From the NCBI RefSeq assembly GCF_000969825.1, contig NZ_KQ033919.1:1402173-1466172 (forward strand): a stretch of DNA of 64,000 bases, in the 5' to 3' direction. The notes beneath the pieces were generated by a model. The model did no database searches and had not been told where the DNA came from. It saw only the letters and a program-made list of their open reading frames with translations. Positions 1 through 8,324 of this stretch are shown in pieces. Numbering within the stretch: the first letter of the stretch is position 1; each line of letters begins with the position of its first letter. A program made the position numbers and the translations under genes. This stretch comes from Parabacteroides gordonii MS-1 = DSM 23371. GTDB taxonomy: Bacteria; Bacteroidota; Bacteroidia; Bacteroidales; Tannerellaceae.

Positions 1-49
1 TCAACAAGATTCGCAACCGACACAACTTAATTATCAAGACTGCTACCGT

Positions 50-64
50 AGTTCATACAGAACT
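50..64. repeat. Half-site of a putative DNA-inversion repeat upstream of the first HU-like gene
   Basis: The 15 bp AGTTCATACAGAACT sits 20 bp before the HU-like start codon. It matches the cores at 27875-27889, 28131-28145, 55934-55948 and 56165-56179 except for one or two central bases. The sequence between it and the ATG is also close to the corresponding sequence of the second HU gene. The partner repeat and any promoter would lie left of the window, so the switch orientation cannot be read. Confidence 0.6.
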
Positions 65-84
65 CATTAAAATTAATAAAGCTT

Positions 85-873
85 ATGGCATCTAATGAAC
101 CTAAAAAGCGTAGCATTGTGGCCACTTTAGTAGCTAACATGCTGACAGAGCGTGAAGACGACTTCACTGCCAACGTTACTTACGTGGCAAGCCGCTCGAT
201 CGAAGACCTCTGTAATATCGCCGCAAGCGGTAAAAGTAAATTCTCCGCTTCCGAATTACTGGCCGCCCACAACGATTTGAAAGCGACCGCCAAGGAAGAA
301 TTGTACTCCGGTTCTACCGTAGAGTTCGGCCTGACAAACAACTCTCTCGGGATAGACGGCTCCTTTATCGGCCCGAAGGCCAAATTCGATCCGGCAAAGA
401 ATAACGTAACCCTCCGCAGCACACCTATCAAAGAAGTGAAAGAGGATATGAAAGGCATCAGCGTAATCGTTGGTGAAGTGGTGGAAGGCCTTCCTACCAT
501 CACGAAAGTGACCGATATATTTACCGGTGAAGTAAATGGAAAGATCACTCCGGGAAATACCCTCAATGGCGAAGGTAAACGTGTTAAGATTGCCGGAACC
601 GAAGGCAGCACGGTCGGTTTCTTCTTTGTGAAAGAGGGTGATGATACGGAAACAGCCGTTCCGATGACAGCCGTTTCCCGCAACGATCCTTCTTATTTCT
701 CCTTTATCATTCCGTCACTGGCTGACGGTAAGTATTATCTGGAAATCGCTTCCCAATACGGAAACAACCGGCAGACGCTGCTCAAAGAGGTTCGCCGCAA
801 CCGTTTCCCTTATTTACTCACGGTTGGTAACGGCGGCGGTAGCGGTGAGGATGACCGCCCGGTAATCGAATGA
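85..873 (+). CDS. HU-like DNA-binding domain / DUF4469 protein (copy 1)
   Basis: A 262-residue protein. The first ~125 residues have the charged, helix-rich character of the Bacteroidales HU-like DNA-binding domain; residues ~130-250 are a beta-rich Ig-like DUF4469 domain. No signal peptide is visible, so it should be cytoplasmic. It is very similar to the protein at 27078-27854 (258 aa), and both lie directly upstream of a GLUG-repeat surface protein on the same strand, which suggests a co-transcribed pair. A putative inversion half-site lies 20 bp upstream and a 23-bp palindromic array follows the stop. The family is usually annotated as DNA-binding, but its targets are unknown; a role in controlling its neighbour is only inference. 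Confidence 0.85.
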   Translation: MASNEPKKRSIVATLVANMLTEREDDFTANVTYVASRSIEDLCNIAASGKSKFSASELLAAHNDLKATAKEELYSGSTVEFGLTNNSLGIDGSFIGPKAKFDPAKNNVTLRSTPIKEVKEDMKGISVIVGEVVEGLPTITKVTDIFTGEVNGKITPGNTLNGEGKRVKIAGTEGSTVGFFFVKEGDDTETAVPMTAVSRNDPSYFSFIIPSLADGKYYLEIASQYGNNRQTLLKEVRRNRFPYLLTVGNGGGSGEDDRPVIE

Positions 874-874
874 T

Positions 875-978
875 CGCACCCGGTAAGGTGCGGCCTCCGC
901 ACCCACTCGTGCGCACGCACCGCACTAACTAATGCGCAGACACCGCACCCGAGGGGGTGCGGTGAGCGCACTAACCGG
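875..978. repeat. 23-bp-period palindromic array between HU-like and GLUG genes (array 1)
   Basis: The word CGCAC starts at 875, 898, 921, 944 and 967, exactly 23 bp apart. Most units contain an internal complement, for example CGCACC..GGTGCG (875-892) and CCGCACCC..GGGTGCGG (943-962). The array is inter-cistronic and could fold as serial RNA hairpins. Base composition is much more GC-rich than the flanks. Confidence 0.8.
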
Positions 979-1016
979 AAAATAAACAACTACTAAATAA
1001 TAATACATAATTCAGA

Positions 1017-3797
1017 ATGAAAACAACTTTTACACGAATGGTTTGCCGCTGCCTGTTAATAGCGGTCGCATGCTGCATGCTGCCGGTTACAGGATGGGGG
1101 CAGGCGGATGTCTGGGATGGAAGCATTGCCAATGGTTTTAGCGGAGGTGATGGAAACGAAGCTACTCCTTATCTAATCAGTTCCGGCGCGGAACTGGCCT
1201 ATCTGGCAAAAGGGGTCAATGAAAACTCTCTTAATACTACCAGAAAACACTTTAAGCTGACTAATGATATTGACTTGAATGATAAAGCATGGACACCAAT
1301 AGGAGCAAGTAATTCCTTTCAAGGTAATTTTGACGGAGATAACCATACGATTAGTAATCTATACATATCAAAAGAAACCGCACACTATTATGCCGGGCTC
1401 TTTGGTCATTGCACATTCTATTCGGATGGGACGATCAAAAACCTGGGCATATCAATCGGCAAAGCCGGTATAAGCGGAACGTATGTCGGAGGATTAGCAG
1501 GAAACATTGATAGCTCCGGTTCTCTAACAATCACTATCAAAAATTGCTTTGTTACCGGTAGTTTGATAGATAGTAAATACACATCGGATGACGCATTGGC
1601 AGGTGGATTGATCGGATGGATCTCAATACTCAACACTACAATCAATATTACGAATTGTTATACCTGCATAAATACAGTTACAGCCAGAACGGATTATGGT
1701 GCAGCACATGCTGCTGCCGGGGGAATTATCGGACGGCAGTATAATGGAACACTCAATTTAACTAATTGTTTCTCGCTTTGTAAAAACATATCAGCCTATG
1801 CACCAAACAGCAACTCACCTCAAGCAGGTAACCTTGTAGCATTAGAAAGCGGCGGAAGCATTATTTATACAAATTGCTTTTCTTCTCCTCTGACAGCAAT
1901 AACCACAGATGCAGGCCCAGGCCCTAAAACGACCTATCTGATTGTCCCCGGCGGAAACGATAAAAACGGCATACTCCTGACACAGGATAATTTCAACGAC
2001 TCCCCCGGTAATGCCTTAGCGGATTGGGGTACCGCCGGATGGTACTTGAACGGCGATAATCTGCCGACATTGATAAACGGAGCCGAGAGTCCGGCAAAAG
2101 ACGAATTTATATGGACTGGAGACGGAAGTCAAGGTAGTCCTTATCAGGTAAAGAATGAAAATCTTCTGAAAATGATTACCAGTTCTTCTTATCAGAATAA
2201 ATACTTCATAATGATGAACAGTTTTGAACTGACTTCTGACTGGACACCGCTTAAAGACTTTGCCGGAGTTTTCGATGGCAACGGCTATATTATTTCAGGG
2301 CTGAAGATTCCGCAAAGCAAGAGTGCAGAAGCAGCCGGATTGTTTGCAAATTTAAAATCCGGTGCAAAAGTCAGTAATCTGGGAGTTATGATTAAAGATG
2401 AAGTAATCGCCGAGGGCGGATCAGCAGAAAGCGGCGGTATAGCCGGTAAATGCGAGTCAGGGGCAACAATTGAAAACAGCTTCGTTACGGGCGGCCAAAT
2501 TACCGGTCTATCCGCCGGATGTATCACCGGAAGCAATGCCGGAACAATAACCAATTGCTATGCCACAACCGAGATCGCCGGAGCAACCAATGCATCCATA
2601 GGAGGTATTAGCGGCAGTAACACGGGTACTATTCAAAACAGTTATGCTATCGGAAAGATTGCAGAAACAGATGCAAGCAATAAAGCCGGAGGTATTTCGG
2701 GCACAAATACCGGAACTATCGAAAACTGTCTGGCTTTAAACAAAGAGGGCATTTCAGGTACAACCGGACAAGGCCGTATCACGGGTGAAAACACCGGGAT
2801 ATTGACCAACAATTATGCCACGCTGTTTATCCCCGGCACATGGACAAATGAAGGTGCAGACCAGACAGATGGAGCCGTATGGGAAGGCAACATGTATCCC
2901 TTCCCTGCCACACGCTCTACAACTGTTTGGAATATGACAACAGACCCGACTTTATTACCCCGCCTGCAAGCCTTTATCGATAAAGGGACTCAGCAACCGG
3001 CCGATAATCTAAAGAAAGCAACTTATCAAACTTTTAAGGTGACGCTTACCCAACCGACTGCAAACGGAACGATTACTGCCACTTATACGGGAGGTTCATT
3101 GGTTGATGGAGAAAACAGTCATATTCCAAGCAACACCGTTTTGACTTTAACAGCCACTCCTGCCGCCGGCTTCCAACTTAAAACGTTTACAGCGGATGAT
3201 GCTCCGATCGATAATACGCATACGGTCATTGCGAATGTTACCCTTTCGGCTACATTCGAATCAACTTCAACACCACCTGTCACTCCCGATCCTGACCCCG
3301 TTCCTGATCCAAGTCCGACAGTCTACTACACGGTGACTCTTCCCGTTGTAGAAGGGGCTACGACTGATCCGGTAGCAGGGGAATACGAAGTAGAAGCATG
3401 GGGCAGCTTCCGCTTCTATCTCACACTAGATAAAGAATACGATCAATCCGAACCTGTAATAACGACCGACCGGGGCGAAACCATCACCCCACGCAGCAGC
3501 GACGGTGCTTATATCGTGAAGTATGTGCGTAATGATGTGGAGATCTTTATCGACGGTATCGTGAAGAACCCTGATCCGGTAGGCAACGAAGTAGTCGCAA
3601 CGGATGCGGTCAAGGTGTGGGCTGCCAAAGGCAATCTGCATATCAGTACCGTAACCGGGCAAACGGCAAGGGTGTACAATCTGGCAGGCTCACTGGTTAA
3701 ACAGGCGGAGATTCCGGCAGGAGATACATTGTGGCCATTGCCTTCCGGTATCTATATCGTACAGATAGCCGATACGCGGTATAAAGTGATCTTATAG
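1017..3797 (+). CDS. GLUG-repeat secreted/surface protein (copy 1)
   Basis: A 926-residue exported protein with an N-terminal signal peptide ending near GWGQA. The N-terminal module (ADVWDGS...PYLISSGAELAYLA) precedes several GLUG-type repeats of form GG(L/I)xG followed by ..NC(Y/F).., roughly residues 120-260 and 430-600. A segment near residues 670-750 resembles the divergent InlB B-repeat (TLTATPAAGFQL). A proline-rich linker (DPDPVPDPSP) leads to a C-terminal domain ending LPSGIYIVQIADTRYKVIL. That tail resembles type IX secretion sorting domains, but use of that system is inferred. The last ~160 residues are highly similar to the protein at 23561-26950. Ligand unknown; a surface or adhesive role is the usual guess for the family. 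Confidence 0.85.
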   Translation: MKTTFTRMVCRCLLIAVACCMLPVTGWGQADVWDGSIANGFSGGDGNEATPYLISSGAELAYLAKGVNENSLNTTRKHFKLTNDIDLNDKAWTPIGASNSFQGNFDGDNHTISNLYISKETAHYYAGLFGHCTFYSDGTIKNLGISIGKAGISGTYVGGLAGNIDSSGSLTITIKNCFVTGSLIDSKYTSDDALAGGLIGWISILNTTINITNCYTCINTVTARTDYGAAHAAAGGIIGRQYNGTLNLTNCFSLCKNISAYAPNSNSPQAGNLVALESGGSIIYTNCFSSPLTAITTDAGPGPKTTYLIVPGGNDKNGILLTQDNFNDSPGNALADWGTAGWYLNGDNLPTLINGAESPAKDEFIWTGDGSQGSPYQVKNENLLKMITSSSYQNKYFIMMNSFELTSDWTPLKDFAGVFDGNGYIISGLKIPQSKSAEAAGLFANLKSGAKVSNLGVMIKDEVIAEGGSAESGGIAGKCESGATIENSFVTGGQITGLSAGCITGSNAGTITNCYATTEIAGATNASIGGISGSNTGTIQNSYAIGKIAETDASNKAGGISGTNTGTIENCLALNKEGISGTTGQGRITGENTGILTNNYATLFIPGTWTNEGADQTDGAVWEGNMYPFPATRSTTVWNMTTDPTLLPRLQAFIDKGTQQPADNLKKATYQTFKVTLTQPTANGTITATYTGGSLVDGENSHIPSNTVLTLTATPAAGFQLKTFTADDAPIDNTHTVIANVTLSATFESTSTPPVTPDPDPVPDPSPTVYYTVTLPVVEGATTDPVAGEYEVEAWGSFRFYLTLDKEYDQSEPVITTDRGETITPRSSDGAYIVKYVRNDVEIFIDGIVKNPDPVGNEVVATDAVKVWAAKGNLHISTVTGQTARVYNLAGSLVKQAEIPAGDTLWPLPSGIYIVQIADTRYKVIL

Positions 3798-3824
3798 TAA
3801 CTGCGAAATTCCGTGCATAAAAAG

Positions 3825-3868
3825 AAGGTGTCCCTTTAGTCTGTGGTGCAGACTATCAGGGACACCTT
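3825..3868. terminator. Bidirectional intrinsic terminator between GLUG gene and ahpF
   Basis: Long stem: outer arms AAGGTGTCCCT (3825-3835) and AGGGACACCTT (3858-3868), inner arms TAGTCTG and CAGACTA, flanked by A-rich and T-rich runs. It serves the convergent genes ending at 3797 (+) and 3891 (-). Confidence 0.9.
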
Positions 3869-3890
3869 TTTATTTACGTAATAATATTTA

Positions 3891-5441
3891 TCAGATAATG
3901 CCGCGCATCCGGTCTTCGAAAGCAGTCAACGCCGCTTTCGCACCTTCGCCCATCGAGATAATGATCTGCTTGTAAGGTACGGTAGAAACGTCGCCGGCCG
4001 CATAGATACCGGGAACGCTCGTACGGCAATGGCTGTCGATCACGATCTCGCCGGGGCGGTTCGTGTCTACCACGTCACGGAACGGGCCGCTGTTGGCTGC
4101 CAAGCCGATCTGGACGAAGATACCATCCAGTTCGATGTTGCGCACTTCCTCTGTCTTACGGTCTTTTATACGGATAGCGGTCACTTTCTCCCCGTTACCC
4201 AACACTTCCATCGTCTGGGAATGCATGAAGATCTCCACATTCGGCAGGCTTCTTACTTTGTCTTGCAAGACCTGATCCGCTTTCAATTCGTCTGCGAATT
4301 CCAGTAGCGTCACTTTCGAGCAGATACCGGCCAGGTCGATAGCCGCCTCGACACCGGAGTTACCGCCACCGACAACAGCCACACGTTTGCCTTTATAGAA
4401 CGGGCCGTCGCAATGCGGACAGAAAGCTACGCCGCGTCCGATGTATTCCGTTTCGCCGGGGACGTTCAAACGTCGCCAGCTGGCTCCGGTGGCTACGATA
4501 ACGGCCGGGGCAATCAACTTTTCACCGGTAGAGGTGGTCAGTAGCTTTTCACGATCTCCCAGTTCCACCTTTTCGATACGGCGGTGTTCGAGGATGTCGA
4601 TCGGATAATCCTTCATGTGCGCCATCAGGTCGAGTGCCAGTTGCTGGCCTGTCGTCTGCGACACGGAGATCATGTTCTCGATACCGACAGTTTCTTTCAC
4701 CTGCCCGCCGATACGGTCTGCAACGACCGCTACGTTCAACCCTTTACGGGCGGTATAGATGGCAGCCGCACTTCCGGCAGGGCCACCACCGACAATGATT
4801 ACGTCATAGTTCTTCTCCACCACCGGCAGGTTTTCTTCTTTCACGCCGTATTGGGCTTCCAGTTTACCCAGCAGTTCGCCGAAATCCCCGCGTCCTACAT
4901 GGATCAGCTTGCCGTCGGCAAATACGGAAGGGACACCCTGCACTTTCATGGCTTCCACTTCTTCCTGGTTGATCGCGCCGTCCACCATTTCGTGGGTGAT
5001 CTGCGGATTCAACGTTGCCATCACGTTCAGAGCCTGCACCACATCGGGGCAGTTCGTACAGGTCAACGACACATAAGTGGTCAGTTTGACCGGGCCGTTC
5101 AGCGCCTTTACCTTATTACAGATACTCTCGTCGGGAATGTTCTTTCCTTTGCCGTCACTGTTCAGGATGGCCAGCAGCAGGGAAGTAAATTCATGGCCGT
5201 TAGGGACGCCGCGGAACTTAATGCCGGTCTTTTCGCCATTTTTCAACAAGGAGAATTCCAGGCCGTCGCCATCAGTTACCTGCACGGACAGTTTGTCGGA
5301 ACAGGAGGCCACATCGTTCAGTAGTTCGAGCAGCTCATGGCGGTTTTCATGTTCCGGAGCTACTGTGACATCAAATATATAGTTTGTCGTTAATCCTGCA
5401 AAGATGCCGGATAACTGGTCTTTCATCGCTGAGTCTAACAT
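3891..5441 (-). CDS. ahpF: Alkyl hydroperoxide reductase subunit F (NADH:peroxiredoxin reductase)
   Basis: A 516-residue flavoprotein of normal AhpF length. The N-terminal half is the tandem thioredoxin-like domain with a CTNC redox motif (SLTCTNCPDV). The C-terminal half is a thioredoxin-reductase fold with the FAD motif GGGPAGSAAAIYTARKG, the redox pair CPHC in AFCPHCDGPFYKG, and the NAD(P)H motif VVGGGNSGVEAA. It transfers electrons from NADH to AhpC, which reduces H2O2 and organic hydroperoxides in the cytoplasm. It follows ahpC on the same strand, but a strong terminator hairpin sits in the 73-bp gap, so it is probably expressed at a lower level by read-through. Confidence 0.97.
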   Translation of the reverse strand: MLDSAMKDQLSGIFAGLTTNYIFDVTVAPEHENRHELLELLNDVASCSDKLSVQVTDGDGLEFSLLKNGEKTGIKFRGVPNGHEFTSLLLAILNSDGKGKNIPDESICNKVKALNGPVKLTTYVSLTCTNCPDVVQALNVMATLNPQITHEMVDGAINQEEVEAMKVQGVPSVFADGKLIHVGRGDFGELLGKLEAQYGVKEENLPVVEKNYDVIIVGGGPAGSAAAIYTARKGLNVAVVADRIGGQVKETVGIENMISVSQTTGQQLALDLMAHMKDYPIDILEHRRIEKVELGDREKLLTTSTGEKLIAPAVIVATGASWRRLNVPGETEYIGRGVAFCPHCDGPFYKGKRVAVVGGGNSGVEAAIDLAGICSKVTLLEFADELKADQVLQDKVRSLPNVEIFMHSQTMEVLGNGEKVTAIRIKDRKTEEVRNIELDGIFVQIGLAANSGPFRDVVDTNRPGEIVIDSHCRTSVPGIYAAGDVSTVPYKQIIISMGEGAKAALTAFEDRMRGII

Positions 5442-5476
5442 AATAAATCCTTTGTTTTAATTGTTTCCAAACAAAA

Positions 5477-5502
5477 AAGGCCGACATTTGATTGCCGGCC
5501 TT
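5477..5502 (-). terminator. Intrinsic terminator/attenuator between ahpC and ahpF
   Basis: On the minus strand the ahpC stop is followed by a hairpin with arms AAGGCCG and CGGCCTT and then a run of six T. It lies 12 bp after ahpC and about 35 bp before the ahpF start. Partial termination here would set the AhpC:AhpF ratio. Confidence 0.8.
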
Positions 5503-5514
5503 CCCTTTTTACTA

Positions 5515-6081
5515 TTAGATCTTACCGACCAGATCAATGCTCGGTTTCAGCGTTTCGCCGCCTTTTTTCCATTTAGCCGGACAAACTTCGCTCGGGTGTT
5601 CTGCGATGAACTGAGCAGCTTCCACTTTACGAAGCAGTTCGTCTGCGTTACGGCCGATACCGTTGTCGTTGATTTCTGCCAATTTGATCTTTCCTTCCGG
5701 GTTTACCAGGAATGTACCGCGGTAAGCCATACCGTCTTCTTCGATCATTACACCGAATGCGCGGCTCAAAGCGCCTGTGGGGTCGGCCAACATCGGGTAT
5801 TTGATCTTACGGATCGTTTCAGAAGCGTCGTGCCATGCTTTGTGTACGAAGTGTGAGTCTGTGCTTACAGAATAAACTTCTACGCCCATAGCCTGGAACT
5901 GTGCATATTTGTCGGCCATGTCTACCAGTTCAGTCGGGCAAACAAATGTAAAGTCTGCCGGATAGAAAAAGAAGATAGCCCATTTGCCTTTGATGTCGTC
6001 GCTACTTACAGTTTTGAAACTTCCGTTCTGAAATGCCTGTACTTTAAACTCGGGTGCTTGTGAATTGATAATAGGTTCCAT
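5515..6081 (-). CDS. ahpC: Alkyl hydroperoxide reductase subunit C (2-Cys peroxiredoxin)
   Basis: A 188-residue typical AhpC1-class peroxiredoxin. The peroxidatic cysteine is C48 in FTFVCPTEL, preceded by the conserved FYPADF. The resolving cysteine is C167 in SEVCPAKWKKG, near the usual C-terminal position. It reduces H2O2, alkyl peroxides and peroxynitrite and is recycled by AhpF, encoded just downstream. The -7 element at 6129-6136 indicates its own promoter. Regulation by OxyR is known for Bacteroides ahpCF, but no operator could be assigned here by eye. Confidence 0.97.
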   Translation of the reverse strand: MEPIINSQAPEFKVQAFQNGSFKTVSSDDIKGKWAIFFFYPADFTFVCPTELVDMADKYAQFQAMGVEVYSVSTDSHFVHKAWHDASETIRKIKYPMLADPTGALSRAFGVMIEEDGMAYRGTFLVNPEGKIKLAEINDNGIGRNADELLRKVEAAQFIAEHPSEVCPAKWKKGGETLKPSIDLVGKI

Positions 6082-6128
6082 TTGATTTACTATTTTATTG
6101 TTATTACTATTTGTTTTTGTTACTGGTG

Positions 6129-6136
6129 CAAAGATA
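6129..6136 (-). promoter_or_regulatory. ahpC promoter -7 element
   Basis: CAAAGATA on the plus strand reads TATCTTTG on the minus strand, a perfect match to TAnnTTTG, 48 bp upstream of the ahpC ATG. A TTTG (plus CAAA at 6159-6162) lies 22 bp further upstream, close to the expected -33 position. Confidence 0.7.
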
Positions 6137-6237
6137 AGTTGCCGATTCGAGGTAAGAACAAAAAATCCAATCGAAAGGTTTTATGTGGTCATAGACAAAA
6201 TCTTTGAGTATCAGTAAATCAACCTTATTATCCCACC

Positions 6238-7143
6238 CTATTCCTCTGAACAACAACGGCCATTGCACTTGATGCCGGACATTTCAAATTCGAGCGTGGC
6301 ATGCTGGATGCCTGCATGCAAAAGCTTGTGTTTTATCTCTTGTTTGATGCGTTCCATATCCGATACATTTTCGATGGCAATATGTGCAGTCAGGGCTGTT
6401 TCGGTAGTGCTGATCGCCCATATATGCAGGTGGTGCACTCCTTTCACTCCCTCTACCGCATGGATCACCTCTTCCACCTTGTCTATATCCGTCCCCATAG
6501 GCACACCGTCGAGTGAAAGACGCAGGCTGTCGCGCAACAATCCCCAGGTGGAAACAATAATGACGATGGCGATCAGCAATCCGATGATCGGGTCGATAAT
6601 ATACCATCCCGTATGGGCTATCACGATACCGGAGACCACCACACCGACCGATACCAACGCATCAGCCGCCATATGCAGGTAGGCGCCTTTCACATTCAGA
6701 TCCTTCTCTTTGTCCTTCATAAACAGCCATGCCGTAATCCCATTGATAACAACCCCGATACCTGCCACCCAGGCGATAGCGTCGCCCTCGACCGGACGCG
6801 GGTGCATCAGTTTCCCTATACTTTCAGCAATGATGATCCCGACAGCCACCAGGAGGATGACGGCATTCAACAAAGAAACCAGCACGGTGCTTTTCTTGTA
6901 GCCATACGTGTATTTGCCGGTAGGATGTACCTTCGCCAGCCGGAATGCCAGCATAGCCAGTACCAAACTGGCCACATCCCCGAGGTTATGCCCCGCATCG
7001 GACAGCAGTCCCAGCGAGTTATACCAGAAGCCTGCCACAAACTCGGCTACGACAAACGCCAGGTTCAGGGTGATACCTATAATAAAAGCCTTGTTGAGGG
7101 AGGTTATCTCGTGGTGGTGATGATCGTGATGATGTTGTTCCAT
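6238..7143 (-). CDS. Cation diffusion facilitator (Zn/Co/Cd-type efflux transporter)
   Basis: A 301-residue CDF transporter. A histidine-rich N-terminus (HHHDHHHH) precedes six hydrophobic segments. The metal-site motifs are GLLSDAGHNLGD in TM2 (HxxxD-type signature) and MAADALVSVGVV in TM5. The C-terminal cytoplasmic domain (HLHIWAISTTETALTAHI) is typical of CzcD/ZitB members, and the protein ends in a cysteine-rich tail, KCNGRCCSEE. It exports Zn2+ or related divalent cations in exchange for protons at the inner membrane. It is transcribed alone. A palindrome at 7207-7222 lies between its promoter and the divergent lipoprotein gene. Substrate specificity cannot be settled by eye. Confidence 0.93.
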   Translation of the reverse strand: MEQHHHDHHHHEITSLNKAFIIGITLNLAFVVAEFVAGFWYNSLGLLSDAGHNLGDVASLVLAMLAFRLAKVHPTGKYTYGYKKSTVLVSLLNAVILLVAVGIIIAESIGKLMHPRPVEGDAIAWVAGIGVVINGITAWLFMKDKEKDLNVKGAYLHMAADALVSVGVVVSGIVIAHTGWYIIDPIIGLLIAIVIIVSTWGLLRDSLRLSLDGVPMGTDIDKVEEVIHAVEGVKGVHHLHIWAISTTETALTAHIAIENVSDMERIKQEIKHKLLHAGIQHATLEFEMSGIKCNGRCCSEE

Positions 7144-7175
7144 ATTCTTTCTTTTATCAGAGTAACAATATGGGA

Positions 7176-7183
7176 CAAAGCTA
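7176..7183 (-). promoter_or_regulatory. Promoter -7 element of the cation transporter
   Basis: CAAAGCTA on plus reads TAGCTTTG on minus, matching TAnnTTTG, 33 bp before the start codon at 7143. Confidence 0.55.
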
Positions 7184-7206
7184 TGTTTTTTCCGGCAATA
7201 AAAATA

Positions 7207-7222
7207 TACCTGATTATAGGTA
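7207..7222. promoter_or_regulatory. Palindromic operator candidate TACCT-N6-AGGTA
   Basis: TACCTGATTATAGGTA has perfect 5-bp inverted arms. The same arrangement, TACCTACAAATAGGTA, occurs at 11575-11590 in front of the imelysin operon, and a 14/16 relative occurs at 10669-10684 near pflB. Here it lies between the divergent promoters of the cation transporter and the small lipoprotein. Confidence 0.5.
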
Positions 7223-7260
7223 ATTTATCACGCTTTAATACTGTATTCTTTGAAAATCGC

Positions 7261-7268
7261 TATCTTTG
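7261..7268 (+). promoter_or_regulatory. Promoter -7 element of the small lipoprotein gene
   Basis: TATCTTTG is a perfect -7 match 25 bp before the ATG at 7294. No clear -33 TTTG lies at the usual spacing. Confidence 0.5.
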
Positions 7269-7293
7269 GGCATCAACTAAAAGCGACAGAAAT

Positions 7294-7599
7294 ATGAAGA
7301 GAATTAGCTTTTTAACTTTATCGGCCGGTGCGCTGTTATCATGCGCCCTCGGTTTTTCCGCTTGTGGTTTGGCAGGAACACCCATTGCCAAATCGGCTTC
7401 AGATAATAATCCCACCTATAAGGTCGAGTATTTATTTGAACACGACGGTTGTAAAGTATACCGGTTCATGGATATGGGACACTATGTATACTTCACCAAC
7501 TGCCAGGGAGATGTCAGCAGCATTGAGAATGACAGTGTCCGTTATGTCAATAAAATCCGCAGGGAACCGGTAAAGATTCGCAGAGAACCGATCGAGTAA
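7294..7599 (+). CDS. Small lipoprotein, DUF4884-like
   Basis: A 101-residue protein starting at MKRISFLTL; longer in-frame upstream readings run through the neighbouring transporter and are not credible. It has a lipoprotein signal peptide with the lipobox Cys in GFSACGLAG (C24). The mature part, YKVEYLFEHDGCKVYRFMDMGHYVYFTNCQGDV, is typical of small Bacteroidales DUF4884 proteins and carries two cysteines. The C-terminus is basic (KIRREPVKIRREPIE). Function is unknown. It is divergent from the cation transporter, sharing a control region with a palindrome, and converges with pflA, whose stop lies 3 bp away. Confidence 0.8.
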   Translation: MKRISFLTLSAGALLSCALGFSACGLAGTPIAKSASDNNPTYKVEYLFEHDGCKVYRFMDMGHYVYFTNCQGDVSSIENDSVRYVNKIRREPVKIRREPIE

Positions 7600-7601
7600 G
7601 G

Positions 7602-8324
7602 TCAAATAACTATACCGTGTTTCTTAAAGATCTCTTTCGCATTTGCCAGACGTTCGGCGGAAAGAGGGTCTACATCTTTTAATTTGTAGTCGATCCCTTG
7701 TGCTTCGTATTTGTAAGTACCCATCGTATGGTAAGGCAAAAGTTCTGCTTTTTGAACGGTTTTATAATGGCTGATGTATTCTGCTAATTGATCCAGAGCT
7801 TCGTCGTTATCCGTCAGCCCGGGAACGATGACGTGGCGTATCCATACGGGAATACCGCGTTTCTCCAGTTCATCCAGGAAACGTAACGTATTATCCAGTT
7901 TCACTGCTGTTAAACGGGGATGCAGTTCGGGGTCTATCGTTTTTATATCCAGCAAAACCAGATCGACATATTCCAATATCTCCAACGCTTTCGGGGTACA
8001 GATATAGCCGGAAGTATCGAGTGCCGTATGAATACCTTCTTCCCGGCAAAGACGAAAAAACTCCTTGAGAAATTCAGCCTGCAACAAGGGTTCTCCCCCG
8101 GTGACAGTCACGCCGCCTTTGGCGATAAAGTTCTTATATCGTAAAACCTCTGCCAACAGTTCTTCCGGTGTCATCTGATATTTGGCACCGCCTTTGCTGT
8201 CCCAGGTATCCGGATTGTGGCAGTACAGACAACGAAGCGGACAGCCTTGCATAAAAACAACAAAGCGAATTCCGGGACCATCAACGGTCCCGAAACTCTC
8301 TAGTGAATGTATGCGTCCAATCAT
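7602..8324 (-). CDS. pflA: Pyruvate formate-lyase activating enzyme (radical SAM)
   Basis: A 240-residue radical-SAM enzyme with the CxxxCxxC [4Fe-4S] motif C28-C32-C35 (GCPLRCLYCHNPDTW). It also has the glycyl-radical activase motifs GGVTVTGGEPLLQ and LLDIKTIDP. It uses S-adenosylmethionine to generate the glycyl radical in PflB under anoxic conditions. Its start overlaps the pflB stop by one base (TAATG), so the two are translationally coupled in the order pflB-pflA. Confidence 0.97.
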   Translation of the reverse strand: MIGRIHSLESFGTVDGPGIRFVVFMQGCPLRCLYCHNPDTWDSKGGAKYQMTPEELLAEVLRYKNFIAKGGVTVTGGEPLLQAEFLKEFFRLCREEGIHTALDTSGYICTPKALEILEYVDLVLLDIKTIDPELHPRLTAVKLDNTLRFLDELEKRGIPVWIRHVIVPGLTDNDEALDQLAEYISHYKTVQKAELLPYHTMGTYKYEAQGIDYKLKDVDPLSAERLANAKEIFKKHGIVI

